Assembly: GCF_016907545.1 (NCBI RefSeq)
Contig: NZ_JAFBCD010000001.1
Location: 1,798,001-1,862,000, forward strand
Direction: 5' to 3'
Length of the DNA: 64,000 nt
DNA from: Paenarthrobacter ilicis
Lineage (GTDB): Bacteria; Actinomycetota; Actinomycetes; Actinomycetales; Micrococcaceae
In this document: piece by piece, positions 17,881-26,437 of the stretch
Numbering within the stretch: the first letter of the stretch is position 1
How the letters are laid out: the number at the start of each line of letters is the position of its first letter
Notes under the pieces: generated by a model
What the model was told of the DNA's origin: nothing
Seen by the model: the letters and a program-made list of their open reading frames with translations, nothing else
Databases searched by the model: none
Program-made: the position numbers and the translations under genes

Positions 17881-18584
17881 GCTCCGAAGCCGTGTGCTGG
17901 ACAGGTTCTCGCCAGCCTTCGCATGGTTTGGCAGCTTCTCACGCCAGTTCCTGCAGGCGGCCCATGTTGTTGCCCCCAAGAGGCAGCGGCGCTAGTGGCC
18001 GAGATCGCCGTCTGGCGCCCTACGAGGACCTCCGGGGCACCGTTTAGAGTTGTGCCAGAAACTTTCACCGACACAGGGGGACACCAGGGCAAACGACTGG
18101 ACCAGGCTGCTTCAAGAGACCAGCAGGTGCGGCGGACCGGACGGGCTGAGGGGCTGTGATCACACATTCTCCAAGTCAATTTTCTAGGAGCAGCCGTTTG
18201 GCATCTCTACCGAAGTGTTTCAAAGGGGGTGAGAAGGTCATGTCGTAGCCTAGGTCGAACCGCTATGAACGTGTGAAAGGAGGCAATCTGATGAACGGGT
18301 CTTGGCCAGCGCTCGAGGGCATATCCGGCAACCGAGGATTGCGTGTCGTCAGCGCTGACAGCGGCGTTCTACATTGCCCTCCCTTGCTCCAAGAAGTTGA
18401 AGCGAGGTCGATCACGTGTACAAAAAGAGAGTGTGGACAATGTCCACACTTTCCGCTTCGGACTGTCTCGTACACCTACCGGTCTGGCCCGGTTTCCGCA
18501 TGTTTCCGCCACTTCCCAGCAATGACAAGGCCTGGAATCCCGTTCGAGTCCCACTTCGGGCACGGCATGCCCCTTAACGGAGCA
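17881..18584. other. gene-free stretch with decayed sequence
   Basis: No intact gene is supported. The first part may be eroded C-terminal monooxygenase sequence. The only clear structure is the palindrome at 18430-18450. Confidence 0.45.
18430..18450. promoter_or_regulatory. 21-bp near-perfect palindrome, orphan operator candidate
   Basis: AGTGTGGACA and TGTCCACACT are perfect 10-bp arms around a single A. The size and one-base centre suit a dimeric repressor (GntR or TetR type), but no intact gene starts nearby. Confidence 0.45.
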
Positions 18585-18613
18585 CGACGGCGGGAGGTAC
18601 CCTCCCGCCGTCG
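18585..18613 (-). terminator. strong hairpin downstream of the flavin reductase gene
   Basis: CGACGGCGGGAGG and its perfect 13-bp complement surround a TAC loop, 41 bases after the stop of the minus-strand gene. No U-tract follows on either strand. Confidence 0.65.
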
Positions 18614-18653
18614 GCCTCGTTCAACCATATGCGCCGCATTGTCGGTACGGCGC

Positions 18654-19226
18654 TCAGCCTTCAAGCTTGGAATGCTCGCCCAGACGATGCCATGAACGGT
18701 TGTGGTAGACCAGAGCGTCGCCGGGTTCGCCTGCTCCAACATCACGCATCACGCGGGACTCCAGGGCGTGAACGGCGATGATGGTGGAGGTCCCCACCTC
18801 CATGCGATTGATGACGGCGCAGCGCACCCAGGCGCGGGCATCGTCATAAACCGCTTCGCCGGTTGCAAGGGCCGACCAGCGGTGCGTCTGGTCAAAGCGG
18901 TCGGCGCCGGGGGTCGCTCCAAACTTCGCCAAATGGACGTCGTGCGCGTCCAGCAGGTGCACCACAACGGTTTCGGCCCGCGACAGCACCTTGGACGCTG
19001 AGGAAAGTGCCGAGACTGAGAAAATCAGCAGCGGCGGATCCGCACTCACTGACACCACCGACGACACCGTCAGGGCCACCGGTCCTTCGCCGGCGTCGGC
19101 CGTGATGACGGCGACTCCGCCCGGGTGGCCACGAAACAGTGCCTTGAATTCGTCGGCCGAGAGGGACTGTGGGAAGGTTCTCTCCTGAGTCCCAAGCCAT
19201 GTGTCGGTGGGATAGGCGTGAAACAT
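18654..19226 (-). CDS. flavin reductase (FMN-binding split barrel)
   Basis: The product has 190 residues. FRGHPGGVAVITADAGEGPVALTVSS and the ADPPLLIFSVS strand are the flavin-binding part of HpaC/flavin reductase-like proteins. GATPGADRFDQ and AWVRCAVINRMEVG follow as usual for the fold. It reduces FMN or FAD with NAD(P)H and supplies reduced flavin to partner monooxygenases. Only 2 bases separate it from the mesD-like gene, so it belongs to the mesX-mesD operon; it could also serve the many FMN monooxygenases in this island. Confidence 0.88.
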   Translation of the reverse strand: MFHAYPTDTWLGTQERTFPQSLSADEFKALFRGHPGGVAVITADAGEGPVALTVSSVVSVSADPPLLIFSVSALSSASKVLSRAETVVVHLLDAHDVHLAKFGATPGADRFDQTHRWSALATGEAVYDDARAWVRCAVINRMEVGTSTIIAVHALESRVMRDVGAGEPGDALVYHNRSWHRLGEHSKLEG

Positions 19227-19228
19227 CG

Positions 19229-20275
19229 CTAAGACGCCTTGGGGGTGGAGCGCTCGAGTTCCTCGCGAACGATTCGCGTCCCTGCGCTGAGGGCACTCAG
19301 TTTGGCCAGGGCGACATCGCGGGGGAACGGTGCCATACCGCAGTTGGAGCTGGGGATGAGCTTGTCCGCATCAACGAACTGCAGTGCCTTGCGGAGGGTG
19401 TCGGCCACTTCCTCCGGGGTTTCGATGGTCTCGCTTGCCACGTCGATCGCCCCGAGCATGACCTTCTTGCCGCGCAGGAGCTCGATGAGGTCCATGGGCA
19501 CATGGGAGTTCTGGGATTCCAGCGAAATAATGTCGATGCTGGAGTTCTGGAGCAGCGGGAACGTTTCCTCGTACTGCCGCCACTGTGAGCCGAGCGTCGC
19601 CTTCCAGTCAGTGTTCGCCTTGATCCCGTAGCCGTAACAGATATGCACGGCGGTTTCGGCACGCAGTCCCTCTGCCGCCCTCTCAAGCGCAGCTACACCC
19701 CAGTCCTTTACTTCATCGAGGAAGACATTGAACGCGGGCTCGTCGAACTGGATGATGTCCACGCCGGCCGCCTCCAGCTCTTTCGCTTCTTGGTTGAGGA
19801 TCGCAGCGAACTCCCAGGCCAGCTTCTCGCGGCTCTTGTAGTGGTCATCGAAAAGAGTGTCCACCATGGTCATGGGGCCGGGGAGGGTCCACTTGATCGG
19901 CTTGTCGGTGGTTGCGCGGAGGAACTTCGCGTCGTCAACGAATACCGGCCGCTCGCGGCGCACCGGTCCGACGACGGTCGGCACGCTCGCGTCGTAGCGG
20001 TCGCGGATGCGCACGGTCTTGCGCTGTTCAAAGTCGACGCCGCTGAGGTGCTCGATGAAGGTGGTGACGAAGTGCTGGCGGGTTTGTTCGCCGTCGCTGA
20101 CGATGTCGATACCGCGTCGGCTCTGCTCGTGGATGGCAATGCGCAGCGCATCCTGCTTGCCCTCGATCAGCGTATCTTCGTCCAGCTTCCACGGGGACCA
20201 AAGTGTCTCCGGCTGTGCGAGCCACGATGGTTTTGGCAGGCTTCCAACAACGGTGGTGGGCAAAAGTGTGTTCAT
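19229..20275 (-). CDS. mesD: folate-independent methionine synthase core (MesD-like, MetE C-terminal fold)
   Basis: The product has 348 residues and corresponds only to the C-terminal catalytic half of MetE, with no N-terminal folate-binding half. The zinc ligands expected from MetE are present: His211 and Cys213 (HICYGYG), Glu253 (ISLESQNSH) and Cys312 (SSNCGMAPF). It begins VVGSLPKPSWL, the usual start of this fold. The adjacent DUF1852 gene identifies it as the MesD type of core methionine synthase, which is known to need its DUF1852 partner MesX. The reaction is homocysteine methylation from a donor other than methyl-folate. Operon: mesX, 20 bases, mesD, 2 bases, flavin reductase. Confidence 0.88.
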   Translation of the reverse strand: MNTLLPTTVVGSLPKPSWLAQPETLWSPWKLDEDTLIEGKQDALRIAIHEQSRRGIDIVSDGEQTRQHFVTTFIEHLSGVDFEQRKTVRIRDRYDASVPTVVGPVRRERPVFVDDAKFLRATTDKPIKWTLPGPMTMVDTLFDDHYKSREKLAWEFAAILNQEAKELEAAGVDIIQFDEPAFNVFLDEVKDWGVAALERAAEGLRAETAVHICYGYGIKANTDWKATLGSQWRQYEETFPLLQNSSIDIISLESQNSHVPMDLIELLRGKKVMLGAIDVASETIETPEEVADTLRKALQFVDADKLIPSSNCGMAPFPRDVALAKLSALSAGTRIVREELERSTPKAS

Positions 20276-20295
20276 GATTGACGTTTCTCCGTGGG

Positions 20296-21288
20296 TCAGT
20301 TGACGAGGGCGGGGTATTTGGCGGTCCACTGGTCCAATAGATCCTTGTGGGGCGTGATGAAGTGTTCCTCCGTGTACTTCGCCTGAATGACCGCGAGCTG
20401 ACTGCGCTCGACGCGGTCGTAATCGATCTGGGTCCGCGAGTAATCCTGCTCTCCCAGGCTCGGCTGATAGACGACGGCGGCGGCGGAGTTCGCGTTGTAG
20501 ACCTCCGGGCGGTAGATCTTCTGGAATGTCTCCATGGTGCTGATCGTGCCGATGAGCTGCAGGTTGGAGTAGTCGTTGAGCAGGTCGCCGCGGAAATAGA
20601 AGGCGAGCGGCGCTACGCTGCCGCGTGGCATGAAGTAGCGAACCTGCAGCCCCATCTTCGCGAAGTACGCGTCCGTCAGCGAGAAATCGTCCTGCTGGTA
20701 CTCGACGCCCAGGACTGGGTGACGGTTCTCCGTTCGCCGGTACGTCTTGCTCGTGGAGACGCTGATGCACACCACTGGCGGCTGCGGGAAGCGTTCCTGG
20801 CATGCCGGGGAATCGAGGAATTGCTGGAACAATTTGCCGTGCAGATCGCCGAAGTCCGCGGGAACAGTGGGCTTGCCTGAGGCTGCTGACGCCGCTGGCA
20901 GTACGACGCTGAAGTCGAAGTCACGGACGTAGGAGGAGAAGTTGTTCCCGACGATTCCGTGGTGGCGGACCCCATTCAGCTGGTCGACGATCTGGATGTC
21001 GAGAACCTCAAACAGGGGGAACTGCTGATCCGTACCTTCGGCAGTGAACTCAATCTGCACGGAAACGATCTCAAGCTCGAGGGTGTAACGGTCTCTGTCC
21101 GGGTTGTCCCAACTTGCGAGATCATTGAAGCGGCGCCGAATCATGGTCAACGCGTTGCGCAAGTTCTCTTGGCGGTGCTCGCCGCGTGCCAGGTTGGCGA
21201 AATTGGTGGTGATGCGGGAGCCTTCCGAGGGGGAGTAGTCCTCGTTGAAGGGGGTGGTGGTGATGCTGAAGGTGAAGTCGTCTGCCAT
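20296..21288 (-). CDS. mesX: DUF1852 protein, MesX partner of MesD
   Basis: The product has 330 residues starting MADDFTFSITTTPFNEDY. It belongs to the DUF1852 family, which is known as MesX when next to a MesD methionine synthase. No signal peptide or membrane segment is seen. Family knowledge: MesX is needed for MesD to work in oxygen-grown cells and may generate or transfer the methyl donor. The neighbouring flavin reductase raises the inference of a flavin-dependent step. It is the first gene of a three-gene operon transcribed away from a LysR regulator. Confidence 0.88.
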   Translation of the reverse strand: MADDFTFSITTTPFNEDYSPSEGSRITTNFANLARGEHRQENLRNALTMIRRRFNDLASWDNPDRDRYTLELEIVSVQIEFTAEGTDQQFPLFEVLDIQIVDQLNGVRHHGIVGNNFSSYVRDFDFSVVLPAASAASGKPTVPADFGDLHGKLFQQFLDSPACQERFPQPPVVCISVSTSKTYRRTENRHPVLGVEYQQDDFSLTDAYFAKMGLQVRYFMPRGSVAPLAFYFRGDLLNDYSNLQLIGTISTMETFQKIYRPEVYNANSAAAVVYQPSLGEQDYSRTQIDYDRVERSQLAVIQAKYTEEHFITPHKDLLDQWTAKYPALVN

Positions 21289-21368
21289 GTGCTGCCAATC
21301 CGTTGATGGGCCGGAGACGGCCTTTCAGAAGGTGATGTCTCTATGGTGCAGCCTTCCGAGGGGTATCA

Positions 21369-21385
21369 AGTAACTAGTGGTTACT
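21369..21385. promoter_or_regulatory. inverted repeat between mesX and the LysR gene
   Basis: AGTAAC, 5 bases, GTTACT: a LysR-type dyad (T-N11-A form) in the 120-bp divergent promoter region. Confidence 0.55.
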
Positions 21386-21396
21386 ATGCATTCATA

Positions 21397-21402
21397 TAGA
21401 CT
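21397..21402 (+). promoter_or_regulatory. -10 box of the LysR gene, probably leaderless
   Basis: TAGACT lies exactly 6 bases before the ATG, so transcription would start at or next to the initiator codon. No ribosome binding site is visible. Confidence 0.5.
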
Positions 21403-21408
21403 TTTCCT

Positions 21409-22350
21409 ATGGCCCAGATTTCGAGCGGATTGACCCTGCAGCAGCTCCGTTACTTCATAGAAGTTGCAGCTGAGGGGTCGATCTCCGCGGCCGCCGATCT
21501 TCTCTACGTGGCGCAGCCGACAATGTCCGCCGCGATGAAGGACCTTGAGGCCCGGGTTGGCCGCGCGCTTCTGGTTCGCTCCGCCCGCGGAGTCACCCTC
21601 ACCGCCGACGGGGTGGAGTTCCTTGGCTACGCGAGGCAGGTGGTGGAGCAGTTCGCCCTCCTCGAGCAGCGATACCTTGGCAGGCCACCGCGGCGACGTC
21701 TGCTCGGGGTGTCAACGCAGCACTACTCGTTCGCGGTGGACGCCTTCGTCCGGATGGTCAAGGCCACTGATGTGGCCGAATACGAGTTCTCACTGCGTGA
21801 GTCCCGCACCTGGGACATCATTGAGGATGTCCGGACGCTCCGCAGCGAGATAGGGATCCTCTACCGGAACGATTTCAACCGGAAGGTCATCGACAAGCTG
21901 CTCCGGGAATCAGGGCTCGCCTTCAATCCGCTTTTCCTCGCCGATCCGCACATTTTCATTTCCAGGAGGAATCCGCTCGCCTCGAAAAAACGGGCGACCC
22001 TCGACGACCTCGCCGGCTTGCCGCGGCTGACCTTCGATCAAGGGGCGAACAACTCTTTCTACTTCGCCGAGGAGATTCTCTCCACCTTGTCCAGCAAGCA
22101 GGAGATCCGGGTATCGGACCGTGCCACGATCTTCAACCTCATGATCGGGCTCCACGGCTACACCATATCGACCGGCATCATCAGCGGGCAGCTCGACCCG
22201 GAGATCGTCGCCATCCCGCTTGACGTAGACGAACGCATCGAAATCGGCTGGATTGGTCACGCCGCCATTCCGCTGACCGACCAGGCGCAGCGCTACCTGG
22301 GGGAATTGCGGACCGTCGTCGCTGAGTTCGGCGTGGCGCTTCTCGACTGA
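21409..22350 (+). CDS. LysR-family regulator of the mesX-mesD operon
   Basis: The product has 313 residues. The N-terminal HTH (LQQLRYFIEVAAEGSISAAADLL, then AQPTMSAAMKDLE) is typical of LysR, followed by a periplasmic-binding-protein-like effector domain (about 95-305). It is divergent from mesX, with a LysR-type dyad between them. By family analogy it should sense a sulfur metabolite (methionine, homocysteine, O-acetylserine or similar). The ATG follows a -10 box by six bases, so the mRNA is likely leaderless. Confidence 0.88.
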   Translation: MAQISSGLTLQQLRYFIEVAAEGSISAAADLLYVAQPTMSAAMKDLEARVGRALLVRSARGVTLTADGVEFLGYARQVVEQFALLEQRYLGRPPRRRLLGVSTQHYSFAVDAFVRMVKATDVAEYEFSLRESRTWDIIEDVRTLRSEIGILYRNDFNRKVIDKLLRESGLAFNPLFLADPHIFISRRNPLASKKRATLDDLAGLPRLTFDQGANNSFYFAEEILSTLSSKQEIRVSDRATIFNLMIGLHGYTISTGIISGQLDPEIVAIPLDVDERIEIGWIGHAAIPLTDQAQRYLGELRTVVAEFGVALLD

Positions 22351-22476
22351 GCGGTCCAGCCGCATGCTCCGGGCAATTCCGTGCCTTCAAAGGCAGCGCA
22401 CAGGTTCGCCACAGCGGTACCTTTGATCAGTGGTTCAGGCTTAAGTCAGTCCTAAAACCCAGTCATGTGAGGCATC

Positions 22477-23457
22477 ATGAGCAGCAGAATTCCTAAACCT
22501 GAGTACACACCCAATGGTCCCGTCTATGAGGGGCGGGCGCTCCATCGCCTCGACGACGAAGTGGTGGATCAAGGCGTTGCCTTCGACATTGGAACGCTGG
22601 TAAGCCGACGTTCTCTCCTGGGAATTTTCGGAGCCGGAGTGGGCGCGGCTGCCCTTGTTGCGTGCTCGCCCGGCGGAACAGGCAGCGCTGCCAGTCCGAG
22701 CGCCACCGCAAGTGCCACCGCAACTTCCACGGCGAGCGGCACGGTCCTGTCCGAGATCCCCGACGAGACCGCAGGCCCCTACCCGGGTGATGGTTCCAAC
22801 GGCGCGGATGTTCTTGAACAGTCGGGCATCGTGAGGAGCGACATCCGCTCCAGCATCGACGGCGGGACGTCAGCGTCCGGGGTTCCGATGACGCTCACCC
22901 TGACGGTCCTCGATATGGCCAACGGCAATGTCCCCTTCAAAGACGCTGCGGTCTACGTGTGGCATTGCGATGCTGCCGGAGGCTATTCGATGTACTCCCA
23001 GGGAATTCAGAACGAAACCTACCTCCGCGGAGTGCAGGTGGCGGACGCCGACGGGAAAGTCACCTACTCGTCCATCTATCCGGCCTGTTACACGGGACGT
23101 TGGCCGCACATCCACTTCGAGGTGTACCCCGCTGTGGGTGACATCACCGATTCATCAAAGGCAATCGCAACGTCCCAGGTAGCCCTGCCGCAGGACATCA
23201 GCGAAACGGTCTATGCGCTGTCCGGATACGCGGGCTCCAGCTCGAACCTTGCCCAAGTGAGCTTGACCTCCGACAACGTCTTTGGCGATGACGGGGGAGC
23301 CCTGCAGCTCGCGCAGGTTACCGGAGACTCCGCTTCCGGCTACGCCGTGGCGCTCACCGTTGGGGTGGACACATCGACAACTCCGGCCGCGGGCGGTGCC
23401 CCCGGCGGGGGAATGCCGCCTGGCGGTGGTGGGCCGGGAAGTGTCAGCCCTCGGTGA
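22477..23457 (+). CDS. exported intradiol-dioxygenase-like protein (Tat/lipoprotein)
   Basis: The product has 326 residues. A long N-region carries SRRSLLGIFGAG (Arg44-Arg45, Tat motif), then a hydrophobic stretch ending VAC63, a possible lipobox, then a Ser/Ala/Thr-rich linker. The catalytic fold holds all four iron ligands of intradiol dioxygenases: Tyr170 in WHCDAAGGYS, Tyr205, His211 and His213 in ACYTGRWPHIHFEV. A Gly/Pro-rich tail ends the protein. It probably opens catechol-type rings at the cell surface. The soluble cytoplasmic catechol enzymes lack export signals, so this is the extracellular subfamily. It converges on the GNAT gene with a 14-base overlap. Confidence 0.85.
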   Translation: MSSRIPKPEYTPNGPVYEGRALHRLDDEVVDQGVAFDIGTLVSRRSLLGIFGAGVGAAALVACSPGGTGSAASPSATASATATSTASGTVLSEIPDETAGPYPGDGSNGADVLEQSGIVRSDIRSSIDGGTSASGVPMTLTLTVLDMANGNVPFKDAAVYVWHCDAAGGYSMYSQGIQNETYLRGVQVADADGKVTYSSIYPACYTGRWPHIHFEVYPAVGDITDSSKAIATSQVALPQDISETVYALSGYAGSSSNLAQVSLTSDNVFGDDGGALQLAQVTGDSASGYAVALTVGVDTSTTPAAGGAPGGGMPPGGGGPGSVSPR

Positions 23458-23983
23458 GGCCCAGGGTGTAGACCACCAGTTGGACCTTTGGTGCTGGGCG
23501 CGGTTTCTCCCGCTCGGGTCGTCTGACGTAACCGAGCCGCCTGTAGAGGCGTTGGGATGTTTCGTTGTCGACGGCGGTATCCAGCACCACGCGCTCGGCA
23601 CCTTGACCTGCGGCAAGGCGTGCGGACTCGTCCAGGAGTTTTTGGCCAAGACCCGTTCGGCGCGCCTCCGGGAGCACGGCCAACAGCCTCAACTCCACTT
23701 CGCCTTCCTGCGCCTGCCTGCTGAGGTAGGAGCCGAACGGCAGAAGGCTGGCAGTGCCCACCAGGCGTCCGGTCTCCACGTCCTCGGCAACCAGCAGCAC
23801 GCCTTCCCGGGCCCTGGCCGCGGCATCCAGCAAGAGTTCCAGACGCTGTTCGTCGGGCTGGCGCGCGCCGGGGAGGTGATGGCCGAAGCCTTCGTACGTC
23901 AGCCGCCCCACGGCGTCGTACTCCTCGGGGCGGGCGTGGCGAATCAGGTGGGTGCCGGTGGCGACTATCTGTTCCGTGGTCAT
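23444..23983 (-). CDS. GNAT N-acetyltransferase
   Basis: The product has 179 residues. The acetyl-CoA-binding motif A is LLAVLPEARRTGLGQKLL, followed by LDTAVDNETSQRLYRRLGY (motif B). Its ATG overlaps the stop of the upstream FMN monooxygenase gene (ATGA) behind AAAGGA, so the two are translationally coupled. An acetyltransferase coupled to an SnaA-like monooxygenase recalls Bacillus Ytm/Yxe systems, which N-acetylate S-modified cysteines before oxidative C-S cleavage. That substrate is an inference here. Confidence 0.85.
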   Translation of the reverse strand: MTTEQIVATGTHLIRHARPEEYDAVGRLTYEGFGHHLPGARQPDEQRLELLLDAAARAREGVLLVAEDVETGRLVGTASLLPFGSYLSRQAQEGEVELRLLAVLPEARRTGLGQKLLDESARLAAGQGAERVVLDTAVDNETSQRLYRRLGYVRRPEREKPRPAPKVQLVVYTLGLTEG

Positions 23984-25329
23984 GATTGTCCTTTCGGCTG
24001 CGGATGAAGTCCGAGGTGCGATTTCAGGGTGGTGCCCGTGTACTCAGTGCGCGCCAGGCCGCGTTCCTGAAGCAGAGGGATGACGCCGCTCGCGAAGCGT
24101 TCCAGGTCCTGGGGCAGGAGGGAGAACATGAGGTTGAAGCCGTCCGCGGCGCCTTCGGCGTGCCAGCGTGCCAAGGAGTCGGCCACATGGTGCGGGGTCC
24201 CGATGAAGTCGTGATTCCGTTTGTCGCCCGTGAGGATCGAGTAGAGGTCCTTGAGCGTGACCTCATCCTCCCGGCCGTGGATTTGCTCCCCGGCCGAACG
24301 GAAATCCGTCCTGGGCTGCGTGATGGTGGGAATGCCGGATTGGGCTACGGTGGCATCTGCTCCGAGCCCCGTGAAGTCCAACTGGCCGGCGAAGTATTCC
24401 TGCAGGAAATCCAGCACCTGCTGATCGGTGATGAGGCTGTCCAGCTCCCGGATGCGTTCCAGAGCTTCGTCCCGGGTGTCCGCCACAACCGGGGAGATGG
24501 CCTGGTAAACGTAGAGTTCGTCGGGATTCCGGCCGAAAGCCTTCGCCTGAGCCCGGACGGACTCCCGGTACTGCCGCGCTTGCGGAACGTCGGGGTGGCT
24601 CGCGAAGAGGGCGTTGGCGAAGCGGGCCCCCAGCTTCTGGCCGGGGACGGATGTTCCTGCCTGGGCCAGCAAGGGGGAGTGCTGCGGGGAGGGACCGATG
24701 TTCAGCGGCCCGGCGACCTTGAAGAATTGGCCCTGATAGTCCAGCCGGCTGAGTTTGCGCCGGTCAAAGAAGCGTCCTTGCGCTTTGTTGTAGAGGAAAG
24801 CGTCCCTATCCCAGGAATTCCAGAGCCCTTGGGTGACCTCCACGAACTCTTCAGCGCGGCGGTAGCGGAGGCTGTGGTCGAAGTGCTCATCGGCGCTGAA
24901 GTTGCCGGCCGTGCTGTTGGTGAGGTCCCGCGTGGTGACGATGTTCCAGCCAACGCGGCCGCCGCTGATGTGGTCCGCCGTGAGGGCAGCGCGGGCAAAG
25001 TTGAAGGGCTCGTCATAGGACGTGGAGGACGTGGCGATGAGGCCGATGTTGCTGGTGACCGCGCCAAGGGCCGTGACCAAGCCTATGGGGTCAAACCTGT
25101 TGAGGATGCCCGGATTGGACGTCTCGTCGATCGCGAGGGAGTCGCCCAGGAAGATCGCGTCGAATTTAGCGTTCTCGGCAGTCTTGGCGAGCTGTACCTG
25201 GTGGGCGAAGTCGATGCTCGCCGGAGGGAACGCTGTCTCGTGTCGCCATGAAGCCAGGTGGATGCCGGTGCCCACGAGGTAGGCGAAGAAATGGATCTGC
25301 TGGCGCTCACGGATAAGTGTCTGGTTCAC
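23980..25329 (-). CDS. FMN-dependent monooxygenase, NtaA/SnaA/DszA family
   Basis: The product has 449 residues with a GTG start 3 bases after the metQ stop. Luciferase-like barrel blocks are HLASWRHE near the N-terminus, RVGWNIVTTRDLTNSTAGNF, YRRAEEFVEVTQGLWNSW and HSPLLAQAGTSVPGQKLGARFA. This family uses reduced FMN and oxygen to cleave C-S or C-N bonds in sulfones, polyamino acids and S-alkyl cysteines. It needs a separate flavin reductase; one is encoded at 18654-19226. The operon metQ, monooxygenase, GNAT points to a sulfur-containing amino-acid derivative as substrate. Confidence 0.9.
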   Translation of the reverse strand: MNQTLIRERQQIHFFAYLVGTGIHLASWRHETAFPPASIDFAHQVQLAKTAENAKFDAIFLGDSLAIDETSNPGILNRFDPIGLVTALGAVTSNIGLIATSSTSYDEPFNFARAALTADHISGGRVGWNIVTTRDLTNSTAGNFSADEHFDHSLRYRRAEEFVEVTQGLWNSWDRDAFLYNKAQGRFFDRRKLSRLDYQGQFFKVAGPLNIGPSPQHSPLLAQAGTSVPGQKLGARFANALFASHPDVPQARQYRESVRAQAKAFGRNPDELYVYQAISPVVADTRDEALERIRELDSLITDQQVLDFLQEYFAGQLDFTGLGADATVAQSGIPTITQPRTDFRSAGEQIHGREDEVTLKDLYSILTGDKRNHDFIGTPHHVADSLARWHAEGAADGFNLMFSLLPQDLERFASGVIPLLQERGLARTEYTGTTLKSHLGLHPQPKGQS

Positions 25330-25332
25330 GTG

Positions 25333-26217
25333 CTACTTGCTCTTCTTGATGGCTGCTTCTTCGGCAGTGAGGACTTCCTGCAGCTTGGCTGCTGTCCAGT
25401 CAGCCTTGAACTGAAGGTTGCCGTCGTTCAGCTTGGTCACTGAGGATTCAACCTCGGGGGAGTGGTACGCATCCACGATCTTCTTCCACGTGGGATCGTC
25501 CTTACGGTCCGCTTTCACCACGAAGCCGTTGATGTAGGGTGCCAGGGATTCCGAGTTCAGGTCTTCCTTGAAGATGATCTTCTCGTCGCCCAGGCCGCCC
25601 TTCTGTGCCTGCGTGTTGTTGACTACGGCAGCGTCAGTTGTTCCTTTGAGCGCATTAACCGTCTGGTTGCTGTCCACCGGGACAACCTTGATCTTGCTCG
25701 AGGTGATCTCAGCCGGGGTGGACAGGGAGTTGCCGCCATCCTTGAGCTGCAGCAAGCCGGCGGTCTGCAGGTTCAACAGTGCACGGGCCTGGTTGGTGGG
25801 GTTGTTGGGGATGGCAACCTCAGCGTCGGCTGGCAGCTCCTCCACGGACTTGAACTTCTCCGAGTACAGCGCCAGCGGGTAAACGGCCGTGGCGCCCACC
25901 GGAACCAGGGTGCCGTTGCTGTTGACGTTAAATTGCGACAGGTACTTCAGGTGCTGGAACAGATTGATGTCCACCTGGCCCTGCTGGGTTGCCGTGTTGA
26001 TCTGTGCGCCATCGGTGAAATTCTTAACCTCGAGATCAATGCCCTGATCCTTCAGCTTGTTCTTCAGGATGGTCCAGTGTTCCTCGGCACCATCGTCGAC
26101 GCCGATGACCACCTTGGTGTTGCCAGAGGCTGTGGAACCACTTGACGCACCCCCGCATGCCGAGAGCGATAGGGCGGCGATCAGGCCGACGGCGGCGACT
26201 AACAGGCGGTTCTTCAT
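25333..26217 (-). CDS. metQ: methionine-type ABC transporter lipoprotein (NlpA/MetQ family)
   Basis: The product has 294 residues. ATG at 26217 follows GGAGAAG; the longer frame upstream has no such site. The signal peptide ends LSLSAC with the lipidated Cys21. NlpA features include VVIGVDDGAEEHWTILKNKL, INLFQHLKYL and the IPNNPTNQARALLNLQ segment. It captures methionine or a related compound outside the membrane for the MetN-MetI importer encoded divergently. Splitting MetQ from MetNI across a shared promoter region is unusual, because most loci keep them in one operon. Confidence 0.9.
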   Translation of the reverse strand: MKNRLLVAAVGLIAALSLSACGGASSGSTASGNTKVVIGVDDGAEEHWTILKNKLKDQGIDLEVKNFTDGAQINTATQQGQVDINLFQHLKYLSQFNVNSNGTLVPVGATAVYPLALYSEKFKSVEELPADAEVAIPNNPTNQARALLNLQTAGLLQLKDGGNSLSTPAEITSSKIKVVPVDSNQTVNALKGTTDAAVVNNTQAQKGGLGDEKIIFKEDLNSESLAPYINGFVVKADRKDDPTWKKIVDAYHSPEVESSVTKLNDGNLQFKADWTAAKLQEVLTAEEAAIKKSK

Positions 26218-26273
26218 GATGCTTCTCCGAACAAAGGGTCTTGATGCGAATGGAAGGTTCAGGGTGTTCCCCC

Positions 26274-26286
26274 GGCCCACGCTAGG
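26274..26286 (-). promoter_or_regulatory. -10 region of the metQ operon
   Basis: On the minus strand the 13-mer CCTAGCGTGGGCC contains the -10 box TAGCGT, leaving a leader of roughly 55-60 bases before metQ. The identical 13-mer lies at the promoter of the PLP-enzyme gene (31209-31221). Confidence 0.5.
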
Positions 26287-26437
26287 CACGGTGGATGGTC
26301 TGAATCGAATGCCTCCGCAACACTCCGACGCGCACCGTCAAGGGAAGAAACCGCAGGTCACAGGGGGTCATTGGGTTCGATGGGCTGGCTTCCGCGCTGT
26401 TGGAATGGGCATTCAAACAACCCCAAAGGAGGCTCCG

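Noticed and set aside
18520..18575. tRNA gene (sequence similar to GTTCGAGTCCC)
   Set aside because: The flanking bases do not form a T-stem or acceptor stem, and no anticodon arm is found upstream.
23986..25251. Long plus-strand frame opposite the FMN monooxygenase
   Set aside because: It is antisense to a clear family member, with no homology or start signal.
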